DNA of 34,410 nucleotides from Clostridia bacterium (GCA_030537395.1 JAUNMW010000002.1:1-34410); one strand, 5' to 3'; positions 1 to 7,791 are shown, numbered from the stretch's first letter. Program-made: numbers and translations. Notes: a model not told the origin generated them from the sequence alone.

Positions 1-1
1 C

Positions 2-502
2 GTCATCTTCGGCGCCACCGGCGGCGTGATGGAAGCGGCCCTGCGTACCGCTTATGAAACCATCACCGGCGAAACCCTGGAGGATGTGAACTTCACCGCC
101 GTCCGCGGCATTGAAGGCATCAAGGAAGCCACCGTTCAGGTGGGCGACCTGCCTGTTTCCGTGGCCGTGGCCCATTCCACCGGCGCGGCTTCCAAGCTGC
201 TGGATATGGTGCGTTCCGGCGAAAAGAACTACACCTTCATCGAAGTCATGGCGTGCCCCGGCGGCTGCGTCACCGGCGGCGGCCAGCCCATCGTGTCCAG
301 CCAGGACAAGATGACCTGCGATCCCAGAGTGGAACGCGCCAAGGCCCTGTACGGCGAAGACGCGGGCAAGGCGAAGCGCAAGAGCCACGAAAACGAAGAA
401 ATCAAGAAGCTCTACGCTGAATTCCTGGGCGAGCCCAACGGCCACAAGGCCCATCAGCTGCTGCACACCCACTACATCAAGCGCGAAAAGTACACGAAAT
501 AA
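2..502 (+). CDS. [FeFe]-hydrogenase catalytic subunit, C-terminal part (5' truncated by window)
   Basis: The reading frame is open from base 2 and ends at TAA 500-502, so only the last 166 residues are present. They carry the C-terminal H-cluster signature MACPGGCVTGGGQP, whose cysteine ligates the [4Fe-4S]/diiron H-cluster. Upstream GATGGVMEAALRTAY is the usual signature of the large iron hydrogenase domain, followed by the C-terminal small-subunit-like helical tail. The enzyme reversibly reduces protons to H2 with ferredoxin and/or NAD(P)H in the fermentative cytoplasm. The N-terminal Fe-S domains lie outside the window, so a monomeric ferredoxin hydrogenase cannot be told from the HndD/HydA subunit of an electron-bifurcating complex. 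A strong terminator follows 21 bases after the stop, so this is the last gene of its operon. The family assignment is firm; the subtype is open. Confidence 0.93.
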   Translation, partial: VIFGATGGVMEAALRTAYETITGETLEDVNFTAVRGIEGIKEATVQVGDLPVSVAVAHSTGAASKLLDMVRSGEKNYTFIEVMACPGGCVTGGGQPIVSSQDKMTCDPRVERAKALYGEDAGKAKRKSHENEEIKKLYAEFLGEPNGHKAHQLLHTHYIKREKYTK

Positions 503-522
503 GAATCCTTTCCTTTCCTTTC

Positions 523-556
523 GGAGCCGTCTTTTGCGGAAGGCGGCTCCATTTTT
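523..556 (+). terminator. Rho-independent terminator of the hydrogenase operon
   Basis: GGAGCCGTCTT (523-533) pairs over 11 bp, with one G-U pair, to AAGGCGGCTCC (540-550) around a 6-base loop. ATTTTTG follows. It lies 21 bases after the hydrogenase stop. Confidence 0.9.
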
Positions 557-573
557 GTAAGCAAGAATTGCTG

Positions 574-617
574 CCATTCAATGACCATTCAATCTGTACT
601 CTGAATTCTGTACTCTG
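574..617. repeat. Two short direct repeats in the intergenic region
   Basis: CCATTCAAT occurs at 574-582 and 585-593. TCTGTACTCTG occurs at 593-603 and 607-617. They lie between the hydrogenase terminator and the ECF sigma promoter region. No function can be read from them; the rest of 557-665 is AT-rich and featureless. Confidence 0.5.
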
Positions 618-670
618 TTCTCTCCTTTTTTTCTAAATGCTCTCAATGAAAAAATACTTTTCAATTCTTT

Positions 671-697
671 GGACAATTCCTCCCTCTCCCTCGTCTA
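671..697 (+). promoter_or_regulatory. Candidate ECF-type promoter of the sigma factor gene
   Basis: GGACAA (671-676) and CGTCTA (692-697) are separated by 15 bases and lie 24 bases before the sigma factor start. ECF sigma promoters commonly pair a GGAAC-like -35 with a CGTC-like -10 at about this spacing, and such factors often drive their own genes. Neither element resembles TTGACA/TATAAT. Autoregulation is inference. Confidence 0.4.
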
Positions 698-720
698 ATC
701 AGTGAAAGGAGGGAAGCCCC

Positions 721-1221
721 ATGGCAGAGGATGAACGCCGCATCTGGCTGGAAGAGGCCATGAACCGATGGGAGACGTCCCTTTTACGCTTATGTTTCGC
801 TTATCTGGCTGACCGAAATTTGGCGGAGGACGCAGTACAGGAAACCTTTCTGAAAGCATGGAAGGGCTACGACCGTTTCCGAAAGGAAGCGGACGAAAAA
901 ACCTGGCTCACCCGCATCGCCATCAACACGGCCAAGGATATGCGAAAAAGCGCTTGGTTCAGGCATGTCGATCGATCTGCGGCGCTGGACAGTCTGCCGG
1001 ACGGCTCCGTACCTTTTGAGGCACAGGACGACACCATCACCCGGGCCGTCATGGCATTGCCGGGCAAGCTGCGTCAGGTATCGCTGCTTTGCTGGCTGCA
1101 AGGCTTCAGCGGCTATGAAGCCGCCCGGGTGCTGCATGTGCCCCGCTCTACCGTTTACCATCGATTGAAGAAAGCGCAGGAGCTGCTGAAACAGAAATTG
1201 GAGGGATACGATGAAACTTGA
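721..1221 (+). CDS. ECF (extracytoplasmic function) RNA polymerase sigma factor
   Basis: 166 residues, the normal size for a group 4 sigma-70 factor. Region 2 spans about residues 12-80, with RLCFAYLADRNLAEDAVQETFLKAWKG as the polymerase-binding and -10-recognising helices and TWLTRIAINTAKDMRK as the 2.4 helix. Region 4 spans about 105-160, with a helix-turn-helix ending in RSTVYHRLKKAQELLKQKL. Regions 1 and 3 are absent, as expected. The start is fixed by AGGAGG about 10 bases upstream. Its 3' end overlaps the next gene by 11 bases, the standard arrangement for an ECF factor and its membrane-bound inhibitor. The signal it answers cannot be read from the sequence. Confidence 0.93.
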   Translation: MAEDERRIWLEEAMNRWETSLLRLCFAYLADRNLAEDAVQETFLKAWKGYDRFRKEADEKTWLTRIAINTAKDMRKSAWFRHVDRSAALDSLPDGSVPFEAQDDTITRAVMALPGKLRQVSLLCWLQGFSGYEAARVLHVPRSTVYHRLKKAQELLKQKLEGYDET

Positions 1222-2164
1222 GGAAAAGGACATTCAGGCCGCTCTGAACCGGCGCCTGTCCGCCTTGACCGAGGATCCCCTTCGCCGCGCGAAAATCCGG
1301 CAGCGCATCGCGCAGAAGGAGGAACCGAAAGTGATGAAAAAATTCTCTATGGGCTTGGCCGTTATGCTGGCCGTCGCGCTTATGTCCGTCACCGCTTTAG
1401 CGGCAAACCTGCTTATTTCCCCGAAGCTGAACGCCGTAACTGTTGCAAATCACGCGCTGGAGGAGAAGTATGGCATTACGCTGCCCATGCAGACCTACTT
1501 TGGCCGTCAGGAGCAGGAGCAGAAGGATGGCAGCGTTCAGGTAACCTATGAGGGCTATGAAAACATGGCTTACGTGCTGGGAAAATATACGGTGACTGTC
1601 CGGGACGGCAAAGCTGTCAGCGTTACCTGGAGCCACGACGGCGAAAGCACGGAGGGCGGCTTTGAAGCCGACGCGTGGGGAGAAAAGCAAATTCAGGAAA
1701 TGCTGCGCCTGAACGCGGAAACGGGCACTACGATGGCTTTTGATGATTATATCAAAGCTATTAACGCCCGGAACGGCTTTGTGTATGACCCCCAGCCCTT
1801 TACAGAAGAAGAAATCGAAGCGGCGGTGCAGCAGTTTGACCGCGAATCCGCCGAGATTCAGGGAAAGGCAAAATTCACCGATCATGAAATGAACCAAATC
1901 GCTAAAGAAGCCGTGATCCAGGTATACGAATTAACGGAAAAGCAAGCCGGCTTGCTGCTTCCCGATGACGGGCTCTATCAGTATTACGAAGGAAAGCCCT
2001 GTTATACCACGCATGTATTCCTCATTCAAAATCCTTTCCCTGATGATCCTTACAGCCGTGAAACGTTTGTGGAAAAGGATGGAACCTATTTCATCTATAT
2101 CAACGTGGAAACCGGCGTCGTGGAAGAATTGCATTACGATTCAGGCTTGGGCGGCAACGGATAA
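1211..2164 (+). CDS. Membrane-anchored probable anti-sigma factor with PepSY-like extracytoplasmic region
   Basis: 317 residues. Residues 1-43 are a charged cytoplasmic segment, about 44-67 form one membrane helix (MGLAVMLAVALMSVTALAAN), and the remaining 250 residues are exported. The C-terminus (YFIYINVETGVVEEL) resembles the strand pattern of PepSY domains. The gene begins inside the sigma factor gene, so translation is coupled. Position and topology argue that the short N-terminal segment binds the sigma factor and the outer domain senses the signal. There is no zinc-type HxxxCxxC anti-sigma motif, so this is not a ZAS-class inhibitor; DUF4179-type anti-sigma proteins have a similar layout. 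Function is inferred mainly from context. Confidence 0.75.
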   Translation: MKLEEKDIQAALNRRLSALTEDPLRRAKIRQRIAQKEEPKVMKKFSMGLAVMLAVALMSVTALAANLLISPKLNAVTVANHALEEKYGITLPMQTYFGRQEQEQKDGSVQVTYEGYENMAYVLGKYTVTVRDGKAVSVTWSHDGESTEGGFEADAWGEKQIQEMLRLNAETGTTMAFDDYIKAINARNGFVYDPQPFTEEEIEAAVQQFDRESAEIQGKAKFTDHEMNQIAKEAVIQVYELTEKQAGLLLPDDGLYQYYEGKPCYTTHVFLIQNPFPDDPYSRETFVEKDGTYFIYINVETGVVEELHYDSGLGGNG

Positions 2165-2184
2165 GAATTAGCCGCATAAAAAAC

Positions 2185-2218
2185 GCCTCCCGAATGATTG
2201 TCCGGGAGGCTCTCTTTT
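2185..2218. terminator. Bidirectional terminator between convergent genes
   Basis: GCCTCCCG (2185-2192) pairs perfectly with CGGGAGGC (2203-2210) around a 10-base loop. CTCTTTTT follows on the plus strand and AAAAAA precedes it at 2178-2183, giving a U-tail on the minus strand as well. It serves the anti-sigma gene and rluD. Confidence 0.9.
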
Positions 2219-2228
2219 TCTTGGGAGC

Positions 2229-3095
2229 TTATTCTTCACAGAACGGACAAGGCGCAATAAACTTCATCCGCTCCCCCGTTTCCGGGTGGGTAAATTCCAG
2301 GGAATAGGCATGGAGCATCAGCCGCTCCGTATTCGGCATGCGCTTATGGCCGTATAATACATCTCCCAGCACCGGATGGCCGATGGAGGCCATGTGCACG
2401 CGGATTTGGTGGGTGCGGCCTGTGATAATATGTACGTCCAGCAACGTCCTGTCCGAATATTCCCGCAGGACCTTCCATTCCGTTTTTGCCCAGCGTCCGT
2501 CTTCGTCCACCGCCATTTTCTTTCGGTCTGTTTTGCTGCGGCCGATGGGCTTTTCGATTTCACCGGAGGGCTCCTTCATTTTGCCATATACGATGGCCCG
2601 ATAGTGTTTTTCCATCTGCCGGGCCGCCAATTGTGACGACAGCGCCGCGTGGGTCTTGTCGTCCTTGGCCACCAGCATGAGGCCGCTGGTGTCTTTGTCC
2701 AGCCGGTGCACGATACCGGGGCGCATTTCCCCGCCGATGCCGGATAAGCTGTCCAGATGGTACAAAAGAGCGTTCACCAGCGTGCCGGCGTCGTTGCCTG
2801 CCGCGGGATGCACCACCATGCCGCAAGGCTTCACCACCACGGCCAAATGAGCGTCCTGATATAAAATCTCCAGCGGAATATCCTGGGCCTCCGCCTTGGC
2901 GGGCTTCACCTCGGGCAAATCCAGCAGGATGTTTTCCCCCGTCTGGGTTTTATAGGAAGCCTTGATTTCCGTTCGCCCGTTGACCGACACGCAGCCGTCC
3001 TTGATCAGCGCCGCCGCCCGACTGCGGCTGATTTCCCCATCCCGGGACAGCACCACATCCAGCCTATCCCCGTCCCCTGTATATTCCCGTATCAT
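2229..3095 (-). CDS. rluD: RluA/RluD-family 23S rRNA pseudouridine synthase
   Basis: 288 residues. An N-terminal S4 RNA-binding domain (about 11-58, RLDVVLSRDGEISRSRAAAL) precedes the RluA catalytic domain. The catalytic motif HRLDKDTSG begins at residue 130, with Asp133 as the nucleophile, and the RTHQIRVHM motif lies further on. The enzyme isomerises specific uridines to pseudouridine, usually in 23S rRNA helix 69 for RluD-like members. The start was placed at the ATG at 3093-3095, which overlaps the lspA stop as ATGA; a longer reading back to 3146 would cover lspA. This lspA-rluD order is common in Firmicutes. The exact target uridines cannot be read, so RluD rather than another RluA paralogue is an assumption. 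Confidence 0.9.
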   Translation of the reverse strand: MIREYTGDGDRLDVVLSRDGEISRSRAAALIKDGCVSVNGRTEIKASYKTQTGENILLDLPEVKPAKAEAQDIPLEILYQDAHLAVVVKPCGMVVHPAAGNDAGTLVNALLYHLDSLSGIGGEMRPGIVHRLDKDTSGLMLVAKDDKTHAALSSQLAARQMEKHYRAIVYGKMKEPSGEIEKPIGRSKTDRKKMAVDEDGRWAKTEWKVLREYSDRTLLDVHIITGRTHQIRVHMASIGHPVLGDVLYGHKRMPNTERLMLHAYSLEFTHPETGERMKFIAPCPFCEE

Positions 3096-3607
3096 TTTTC
3101 TTTTTTGCTCCAATCCTGGGGCCGGAACAGCAGACTCCATCCGCACAGGATGGCCCCCGCCACCACGCCCACGTCCGCCACGTTAAACACGAACCAATTG
3201 AAAAAAGGAAACATATCCAGCACGTAGCCGTACAAAAGCCGGTCGATCATGTTACCCGTGGCACCGCCTAATATCATGGACAGGGCAATGGGAGCCAGAC
3301 CGGAGGGCCGCATGCCCCGCAAAAGGAAAAAGCATCCGATCAGCAATATAATTGAAACCATAAGAATGGTCCCCGTATTTCCCTGGAAAAGCCCAAACGC
3401 CATGCCTGTGTTTTGCACGATCTTCTGCGCTTTGTCCACCGCGCCCGGGAAAAAGCCGAATTGTAAATCCACGCCCACCTTTTCCGGCAGCACGGTCATC
3501 CACAAATGCAGCCACTTGACCAGCCGATCCAGAAACAGCACCAGCAATCCCGGCCCCACCCACCGGAACCAATCTTTCTTTTTTCCTTCCATTGCTTCCT
3601 CTCTCAT
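3092..3607 (-). CDS. lspA: Lipoprotein signal peptidase (signal peptidase II)
   Basis: 171 residues from the ATG at 3605-3607, which overlaps the previous stop as ATGA. A second ATG at 3592 has a better Shine-Dalgarno (AGAGGA) and gives 166 residues; either fits the family length. Four membrane segments are visible. The conserved NTGMAFGLF, GNMIDRL and FNVADVG motifs supply the catalytic aspartates, Asp122 and Asp145. This membrane aspartyl protease removes signal peptides ahead of the lipid-modified cysteine of prolipoproteins. Likely substrates in this window include the binding protein at 21165 and perhaps the hydrolase at 31027. The middle gene of a three-gene unit with rluD. Confidence 0.95.
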   Translation of the reverse strand: MREEAMEGKKKDWFRWVGPGLLVLFLDRLVKWLHLWMTVLPEKVGVDLQFGFFPGAVDKAQKIVQNTGMAFGLFQGNTGTILMVSIILLIGCFFLLRGMRPSGLAPIALSMILGGATGNMIDRLLYGYVLDMFPFFNWFVFNVADVGVVAGAILCGWSLLFRPQDWSKKEK

Positions 3608-3870
3608 TGCAGCCTTAATTGCACCAGCGCCACCACCTGGGCCACAAAATCGCTGATGCCCGGCAGATTGCGTTTCGCCAATGCCTGCAAAATGAACAGC
3701 AACGCGGCCCCCAGCACCGAAAAGCCCACCATGATGCCAAGGCCACGGGCGATGCCCTGCCAAAACGCGTCGAACAGCCTGCGTTTCCTGTCCGATTCAA
3801 AGGCCACATAATCCGCAAGGCGCATGCGCTCCGCCGCAGCCAAAAACCGCTCCATCCATTTTTCCGGCAT
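3604..3870 (-). CDS. DUF5665 family small membrane protein
   Basis: 88 residues beginning at the ATG at 3868-3870, with AGGGGG upstream. An amphipathic N-terminus (KWMERFLAAAERMRLADYV) is followed by a basic stretch, one hydrophobic segment (GLGIMVGFSVLGAALLFILQ) and a C-terminal NLPGISDFVAQVV amphipathic helix. This matches my recollection of the DUF5665 family, small clostridial proteins of unknown role. It is the first gene of an operon with lspA and rluD, joined by an ATGA overlap, which hints at an envelope-related function but proves nothing. Confidence 0.75.
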   Translation of the reverse strand: MPEKWMERFLAAAERMRLADYVAFESDRKRRLFDAFWQGIARGLGIMVGFSVLGAALLFILQALAKRNLPGISDFVAQVVALVQLRLQ

Positions 3871-3913
3871 AGAAAAGCCCCCTTTTCAGAAAGCTTTCCC
3901 ATCCCGCTTCCTG

Positions 3914-3942
3914 ATTATAACATTTCAATTCCTCCTTCGCAA
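3914..3942 (-). promoter_or_regulatory. Sigma-A-type promoter of the DUF5665-lspA-rluD operon
   Basis: On the minus strand TTGCGA (3937-3942) and TATAAT (3914-3919) are 17 bases apart, 44 bases upstream of the first start codon. The -10 is perfect and the -35 matches 4 of 6. Confidence 0.65.
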
Positions 3943-3982
3943 CCCGCACAGCTCTCTGCCGCGCCGAATAATCTAAAATCGG

Positions 3983-4007
3983 ATGAGATTTTTTGCGATA
4001 ATCTCAT
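3983..4007. promoter_or_regulatory. Perfect inverted repeat just upstream of the aspartokinase promoter
   Basis: ATGAGATT (3983-3990) and AATCTCAT (4000-4007) are perfectly complementary across 9 bases and end 8 bases before the -35 box. It has no U-tail and lies before the transcription start, so it is a candidate protein-binding site rather than a terminator. No regulator is identified. Confidence 0.4.
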
Positions 4008-4015
4008 GGTTTTAT

Positions 4016-4044
4016 TTGACATTCCAGCCCGAAGCGGTTACAAT
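4016..4044 (+). promoter_or_regulatory. Sigma-A promoter of the aspartokinase gene
   Basis: TTGACA (4016-4021) and TACAAT (4039-4044) are separated by 17 bases. Transcription should start near 4051, leaving only about 27 bases of leader, too short for a lysine riboswitch. Confidence 0.85.
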
Positions 4045-4077
4045 ATCAAAGTGAATCTCAAGAGGAGTGACTTTGCC

Positions 4078-5391
4078 ATGATCGTAACGAAATTCGGCGG
4101 CAGTTCCCTGGCGGACGCCGCGCAGTTCCGGAAAGTGAAAGAAATTTTGGATATGGACCCCGAGAGGAAATATGTGGTGCCCAGCGCCCCTGGACGTCGG
4201 GGGCCCGGGGACGATAAAATTACCGATTTGCTGTACGCTGCCCATGCCGCCGCCCAAAGCGGAAAAACCTTTAAGCATTTATTGGAGCGCATCCAGGCCC
4301 GCTACCAGGAAATCGCGAATGAGCTTCACGTGGCTATGGATATATCCGGTGAATTTGCCGTGATTGAAAAGAACCTGGAAAACGGGGCCTCGCCCGACTA
4401 CGCCGCCAGCCGGGGCGAATACCTGAACGGCAAACTGCTGGCAAAGTATTTGGATATTCCCTTTGTGGACGCGGCGGAAGTAGTTCGCTTTACCGCCGAC
4501 GGCCATTTGTTGGAAGAGGAAACCAACGATCTGATCGGTGAAAAGCTGCGCAGTCTGTACCGCGCGGTGGTGCCCGGTTTTTACGGCGCGGACGCGGAAG
4601 GGAATATTCACACCTTCTCCCGGGGCGGCAGCGATGTGTCCGGGGCGCTGGTGGCCAGGGCCGTGAACGCGGATATTTATGAAAACTGGACGGACGTGAC
4701 GGGCTTCCGTATGGCCGATCCCCGGATCGTGCCGGATGCTCAGTTTATTTCCACCCTCACCTACCGGGAACTGCGGGAGCTTTCCTACATGGGCGCTACC
4801 GTGCTGCATGAAGACGCGGTATTTCCTGTCCGTAAGGCGGGCATTCCCACCAACATCCGCAACACCAACGATCCCAAGCATCCCGGCACCATGATCCGCG
4901 CCAGCGCCGGCCCCAGCGATTTGGGCCATGTGATCACCGGCATCGCGGGCCATAAAGGCTTCTGCATCGTATCCGTGGAAAAGGATATGATGAACGCCGA
5001 GCTGGGCTTTGGCCGCCGGGTGCTGCAAGCGTTTGAAGAATACGGCATCAATTTCGAGCATCTGCCCACCGGCATTGATACCATGTGCGTGGTGGTACAT
5101 GAAAAAGAACTGAATCCCCATCGGGAGGAGGTGCTGGCCCGTATCCAGGAGCTGGTGCAGCCCGATACCCTGACCGTGTCCGACCATTTGGCCCTCATTG
5201 CCACCGTGGGCCGGGGCATGGTACGGAATTTTGGTACCGCCGCCCGGCTGTTCACCGCCATTTCCTCCCAGGGCATCTCCATCCGCACCATCGATCAGGG
5301 CAGCAGCGAGCTGAATATCATCGTTGGCGTGGATGAAGAAGATTTTGAAGCCGCGGTGAAGGCTATTTATGATACGTTCGTACGCATCTGA
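4078..5391 (+). CDS. lysC: Aspartate kinase (monofunctional, two C-terminal ACT domains)
   Basis: 437 residues. It phosphorylates L-aspartate with ATP to 4-phospho-L-aspartate, the entry step to lysine, diaminopimelate, threonine and methionine. The N-terminal KFGGSSL motif, the SRGGSDVSG segment and the ENWTDVTGFRMADPR segment mark the amino-acid kinase fold. About 130 C-terminal residues form two ACT repeats (VSVEKDMMNAELGFGRRVL and LIATVGRGM... IRTIDQGSSELNIIVGV), where end products normally bind. The start is fixed by AGAGGAG 10 bases upstream; the frame stays open further upstream, but that part runs through the promoter and DUF5665. The length fits the lysine-sensitive YclM/LysC-III type rather than the alpha/beta type with an internal start. 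It stands alone between its promoter and a terminator. Confidence 0.95.
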   Translation: MIVTKFGGSSLADAAQFRKVKEILDMDPERKYVVPSAPGRRGPGDDKITDLLYAAHAAAQSGKTFKHLLERIQARYQEIANELHVAMDISGEFAVIEKNLENGASPDYAASRGEYLNGKLLAKYLDIPFVDAAEVVRFTADGHLLEEETNDLIGEKLRSLYRAVVPGFYGADAEGNIHTFSRGGSDVSGALVARAVNADIYENWTDVTGFRMADPRIVPDAQFISTLTYRELRELSYMGATVLHEDAVFPVRKAGIPTNIRNTNDPKHPGTMIRASAGPSDLGHVITGIAGHKGFCIVSVEKDMMNAELGFGRRVLQAFEEYGINFEHLPTGIDTMCVVVHEKELNPHREEVLARIQELVQPDTLTVSDHLALIATVGRGMVRNFGTAARLFTAISSQGISIRTIDQGSSELNIIVGVDEEDFEAAVKAIYDTFVRI

Positions 5392-5433
5392 TGCGCCAGT
5401 GAATAATCCCTGATGATTCGTCATAAGCTTAAT

Positions 5434-5468
5434 ACCGGCCCCGGATCATTCATTCGGGCCGGTTTTTC
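5434..5468 (+). terminator. Terminator of the aspartokinase gene
   Basis: ACCGGCCC (5434-5441) pairs perfectly with GGGCCGGT (5456-5463), followed by TTTTTCC. It ends the single-gene unit. Confidence 0.88.
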
Positions 5469-5507
5469 CGTGGTTTCGCTAAAATCGTGCTTTTGCGCAC
5501 CTTCGGC

Positions 5508-5537
5508 TTGACGGATGCACCGATTATTTGATATAAT
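5508..5537 (+). promoter_or_regulatory. Sigma-A promoter of the 733-residue gene and methyltransferase
   Basis: TTGACG (5508-5513) and TATAAT (5532-5537) are separated by 18 bases. The start codon is at 5589 behind GGAGGGG. Confidence 0.8.
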
Positions 5538-5588
5538 AGCTTTATATGGGAAATCTGGTCATTATTTTATTTTTTTGGAGGGGTACTT

Positions 5589-7790
5589 ATGAATTTCCAG
5601 GGAAAAGCAGTTTTGGTTTATTTGGAGGAAGATAATATCGCCCGGGCTTATTTTCGGGTGCAGCCGCTGATGACGCAGGACGGACCGCTGGGCCCGGTGG
5701 TTTCCGATTTTCCCGATGACGGCTTCCTGCGCATTGTGCCGGATAAAAATGAGCAGCATACGTTTAAAGAAAGAATGCGCACCCTGATCGGCCTTTGCCT
5801 GGTGGATCTCCGATTCTTCCCCACGGATGCCAACAAAATCCGTACCAATAAAAATTATGCGCCCATCCGCGGTGAAACCAATCAGTTTATTGTTTATTCC
5901 GACGCTGTGCGGGATCTGCCGGAACAGCTGCTTTATCAGGTGGTCGCCGAAAGCGACGTTAAGAATGCCGTTACGCCTTTGGTTTATATCCGCAACGGCG
6001 CGAACATCCAGGGCCCCTTCCGCAGAGAAGACGGCCAGAGCGCGGGCGACATCGTTCAGCTGCCCCCGGACAGCAGCGAAATCCATTCTGTGACGGTAAA
6101 CGGACAGAATTTACTGATTTATTGGCCCCGCGCAGCGGAAGCTGTACCCGAAAAAACAGAAACAGCTGAAAAGCCTGAAAAGGCAATTGCCCCTGTTCCG
6201 GAGCCTGCTCCCGCGCCTGCGGTCGAAGCAGCCGTCGAAACTGCCGCCGAACCGGCTCCCATTCCCGAAGAAAACCCCAAGCCCCAGCAGAATGCCTATG
6301 AACAGATTCAGTCTTTGAACGAGCAGCTGAGCGAGCACGCCAACAGGCTGTATACGCCTACCATGACCGCGCCGGAGGATTTCATTCCCGAACAGCCCGC
6401 CAAGCCCCTCACCGGCACCAAGCTGTATCAGACCCCTCAGCGCCAGACTTCTCCTCGCCGCGCTCACAATCCCCTGATGGAGGCGGTGGAAAACCAGCGT
6501 TACGCCGCCCGTTTTGATACCCGTTACGAAACCAGGTACGAAGCGCCTGGGGCCACCATTCCTCAGAATACCGAGTTGAAAGAGGTAGCCAATCCCATTG
6601 ACGCGCTCAAGCGGGCCCTGCATGGGATGAGCCAATCTCCCGAAGTCCAGCGCCAGGCGGCGGACGTGATTCTTTCCCAGTCCGGCATGCGGGTGATGCT
6701 CAGCCGCGCCCTGGGCCGGGAAGCCAATGATTTGACCATTGCCGCTATGCATAATCAGCTTCAAGAGTTGGAAGCGGAACGGCTGATGACCCTCATGCAG
6801 CTGGACGATGCGAAAAAGAACCTGGAAAAAACGCATGAAGACGCCTTGCTCAAACTGAATATGGCCGAGCAGAAGAAGCTGGATCAGCTTCATATTGCCC
6901 AGCAAACCGCCCAGAACGCTTTGGATCAATTGAATAAATCCATTGATCCCATTGAAAAGAAGCGTCAGGAAGCGGCGGAATATTTGGATGCCCTCCGCGG
7001 CTCCATGAACGATCAGCCTCATTTTCTCTGCCCTCCCGTGGGCGGTACCGCCACCAGGCAGGAATTGATTGAGCGCGTGGAAAAATGCCTGAAAGCCGCT
7101 GGATTCCAGGTACAGGACGGCGACGCGCTTGCCATGCTCACAGCCTATGCCCTTTCCGACAAAGCAGAAGACTGGTGCTTTGTTTCGGAAGCGATGGACG
7201 ACGCCGAATACGCCCTGCGCGCCTTTGCCGCAGCGTTGGGAGCCCCCGTTGTTTTCTTCCGGAAGCGGGATAAGGCCGTGGTCATTCCCGGCGGAAACGC
7301 TCCAGTTTTCATTTCTTCCTACTATCATAAAGTCAATCATCCATTGGTCACCATAACCGCCTGCGACCGGATCGGCCATGGCGCCCAGGAAGCCTGCAGC
7401 TGGACTTCTCCCCACTGCGAGGTGCCGGTTTATGCCGATCCTGAGGCCATTCCTCAAACGCTGCCGGAATGCAGTCCCGTCAGCAAGGAATGCGTTTTGA
7501 AAGAAATGCTGAAGGAAAGCCCTTTGAGCCAGGAAACCAAAGCCGTTCTTTCTTCCGTGCGCAAAGCGGTGGCGGAAGCCGGTTATCCCTTGCCGCTGGC
7601 CGCGGTGGATATGATGGCCCGCTTCATCGCCGCCACCCAGAATGAATTCAAGGGCGGCGTGGCGGAAGCCATCGATCGGGCCTGCTGCCTGCTCGTAGCC
7701 CCTCATATCCTGGATTATTCCCTGGACATGGAAACGCTGAAGCCGAGTTTTGCCTCCATGCCCCGCACATTAAAAGCTTTAAAGGCATAA
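5589..7790 (+). CDS. Large protein of unknown function: N-terminal domain, coiled coil, C-terminal AAA+-lid-like region
   Basis: 733 residues, no signal peptide or membrane helix. Residues 1-180 look like a compact alpha/beta domain (GKAVLVYLEEDNIARAYFRV at 5-24). About 184-234 are a Pro/Ala/Glu-rich linker. About 240-385 are variable, with an Arg/Tyr-rich stretch (RYAARFDTRYETRYE). About 391-470 are a long helical coiled coil rich in Leu, Gln and Glu. About 490-733 are a second globular part. That last part recalls the order of elements of McrB-like AAA+ modules, including a helical lid (LPLAAVDMMARFIAATQNEF), but I see no Walker A GxxxxGK and no DE-type Walker B, so any ATPase ancestry would be degenerate. 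I do not recognise the family. GGAGGGG fixes the start. The stop is one base before the SpoU methyltransferase, so the two are co-transcribed. Confidence 0.8.
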   Translation: MNFQGKAVLVYLEEDNIARAYFRVQPLMTQDGPLGPVVSDFPDDGFLRIVPDKNEQHTFKERMRTLIGLCLVDLRFFPTDANKIRTNKNYAPIRGETNQFIVYSDAVRDLPEQLLYQVVAESDVKNAVTPLVYIRNGANIQGPFRREDGQSAGDIVQLPPDSSEIHSVTVNGQNLLIYWPRAAEAVPEKTETAEKPEKAIAPVPEPAPAPAVEAAVETAAEPAPIPEENPKPQQNAYEQIQSLNEQLSEHANRLYTPTMTAPEDFIPEQPAKPLTGTKLYQTPQRQTSPRRAHNPLMEAVENQRYAARFDTRYETRYEAPGATIPQNTELKEVANPIDALKRALHGMSQSPEVQRQAADVILSQSGMRVMLSRALGREANDLTIAAMHNQLQELEAERLMTLMQLDDAKKNLEKTHEDALLKLNMAEQKKLDQLHIAQQTAQNALDQLNKSIDPIEKKRQEAAEYLDALRGSMNDQPHFLCPPVGGTATRQELIERVEKCLKAAGFQVQDGDALAMLTAYALSDKAEDWCFVSEAMDDAEYALRAFAAALGAPVVFFRKRDKAVVIPGGNAPVFISSYYHKVNHPLVTITACDRIGHGAQEACSWTSPHCEVPVYADPEAIPQTLPECSPVSKECVLKEMLKESPLSQETKAVLSSVRKAVAEAGYPLPLAAVDMMARFIAATQNEFKGGVAEAIDRACCLLVAPHILDYSLDMETLKPSFASMPRTLKALKA

Positions 7791-7791
7791 C

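Noticed and set aside
3619..4077. N-terminal extension of aspartokinase
   Set aside because: The frame is open but crosses the DUF5665 gene and the lysC promoter; MIVTKFGGSSL with AGAGGAG is the family-typical start.
4045..4077. Lysine riboswitch before the aspartokinase gene
   Set aside because: The leader is far too short to hold the roughly 170-base aptamer.
4279..5424. 381-codon minus-strand frame opposite aspartokinase
   Set aside because: Shadow frame of a well-conserved enzyme gene.
6111..7706. 531-codon minus-strand frame opposite the 733-residue gene
   Set aside because: The plus-strand gene has a promoter, Shine-Dalgarno and coupled downstream gene; the minus frame has none of these and a low-complexity composition.
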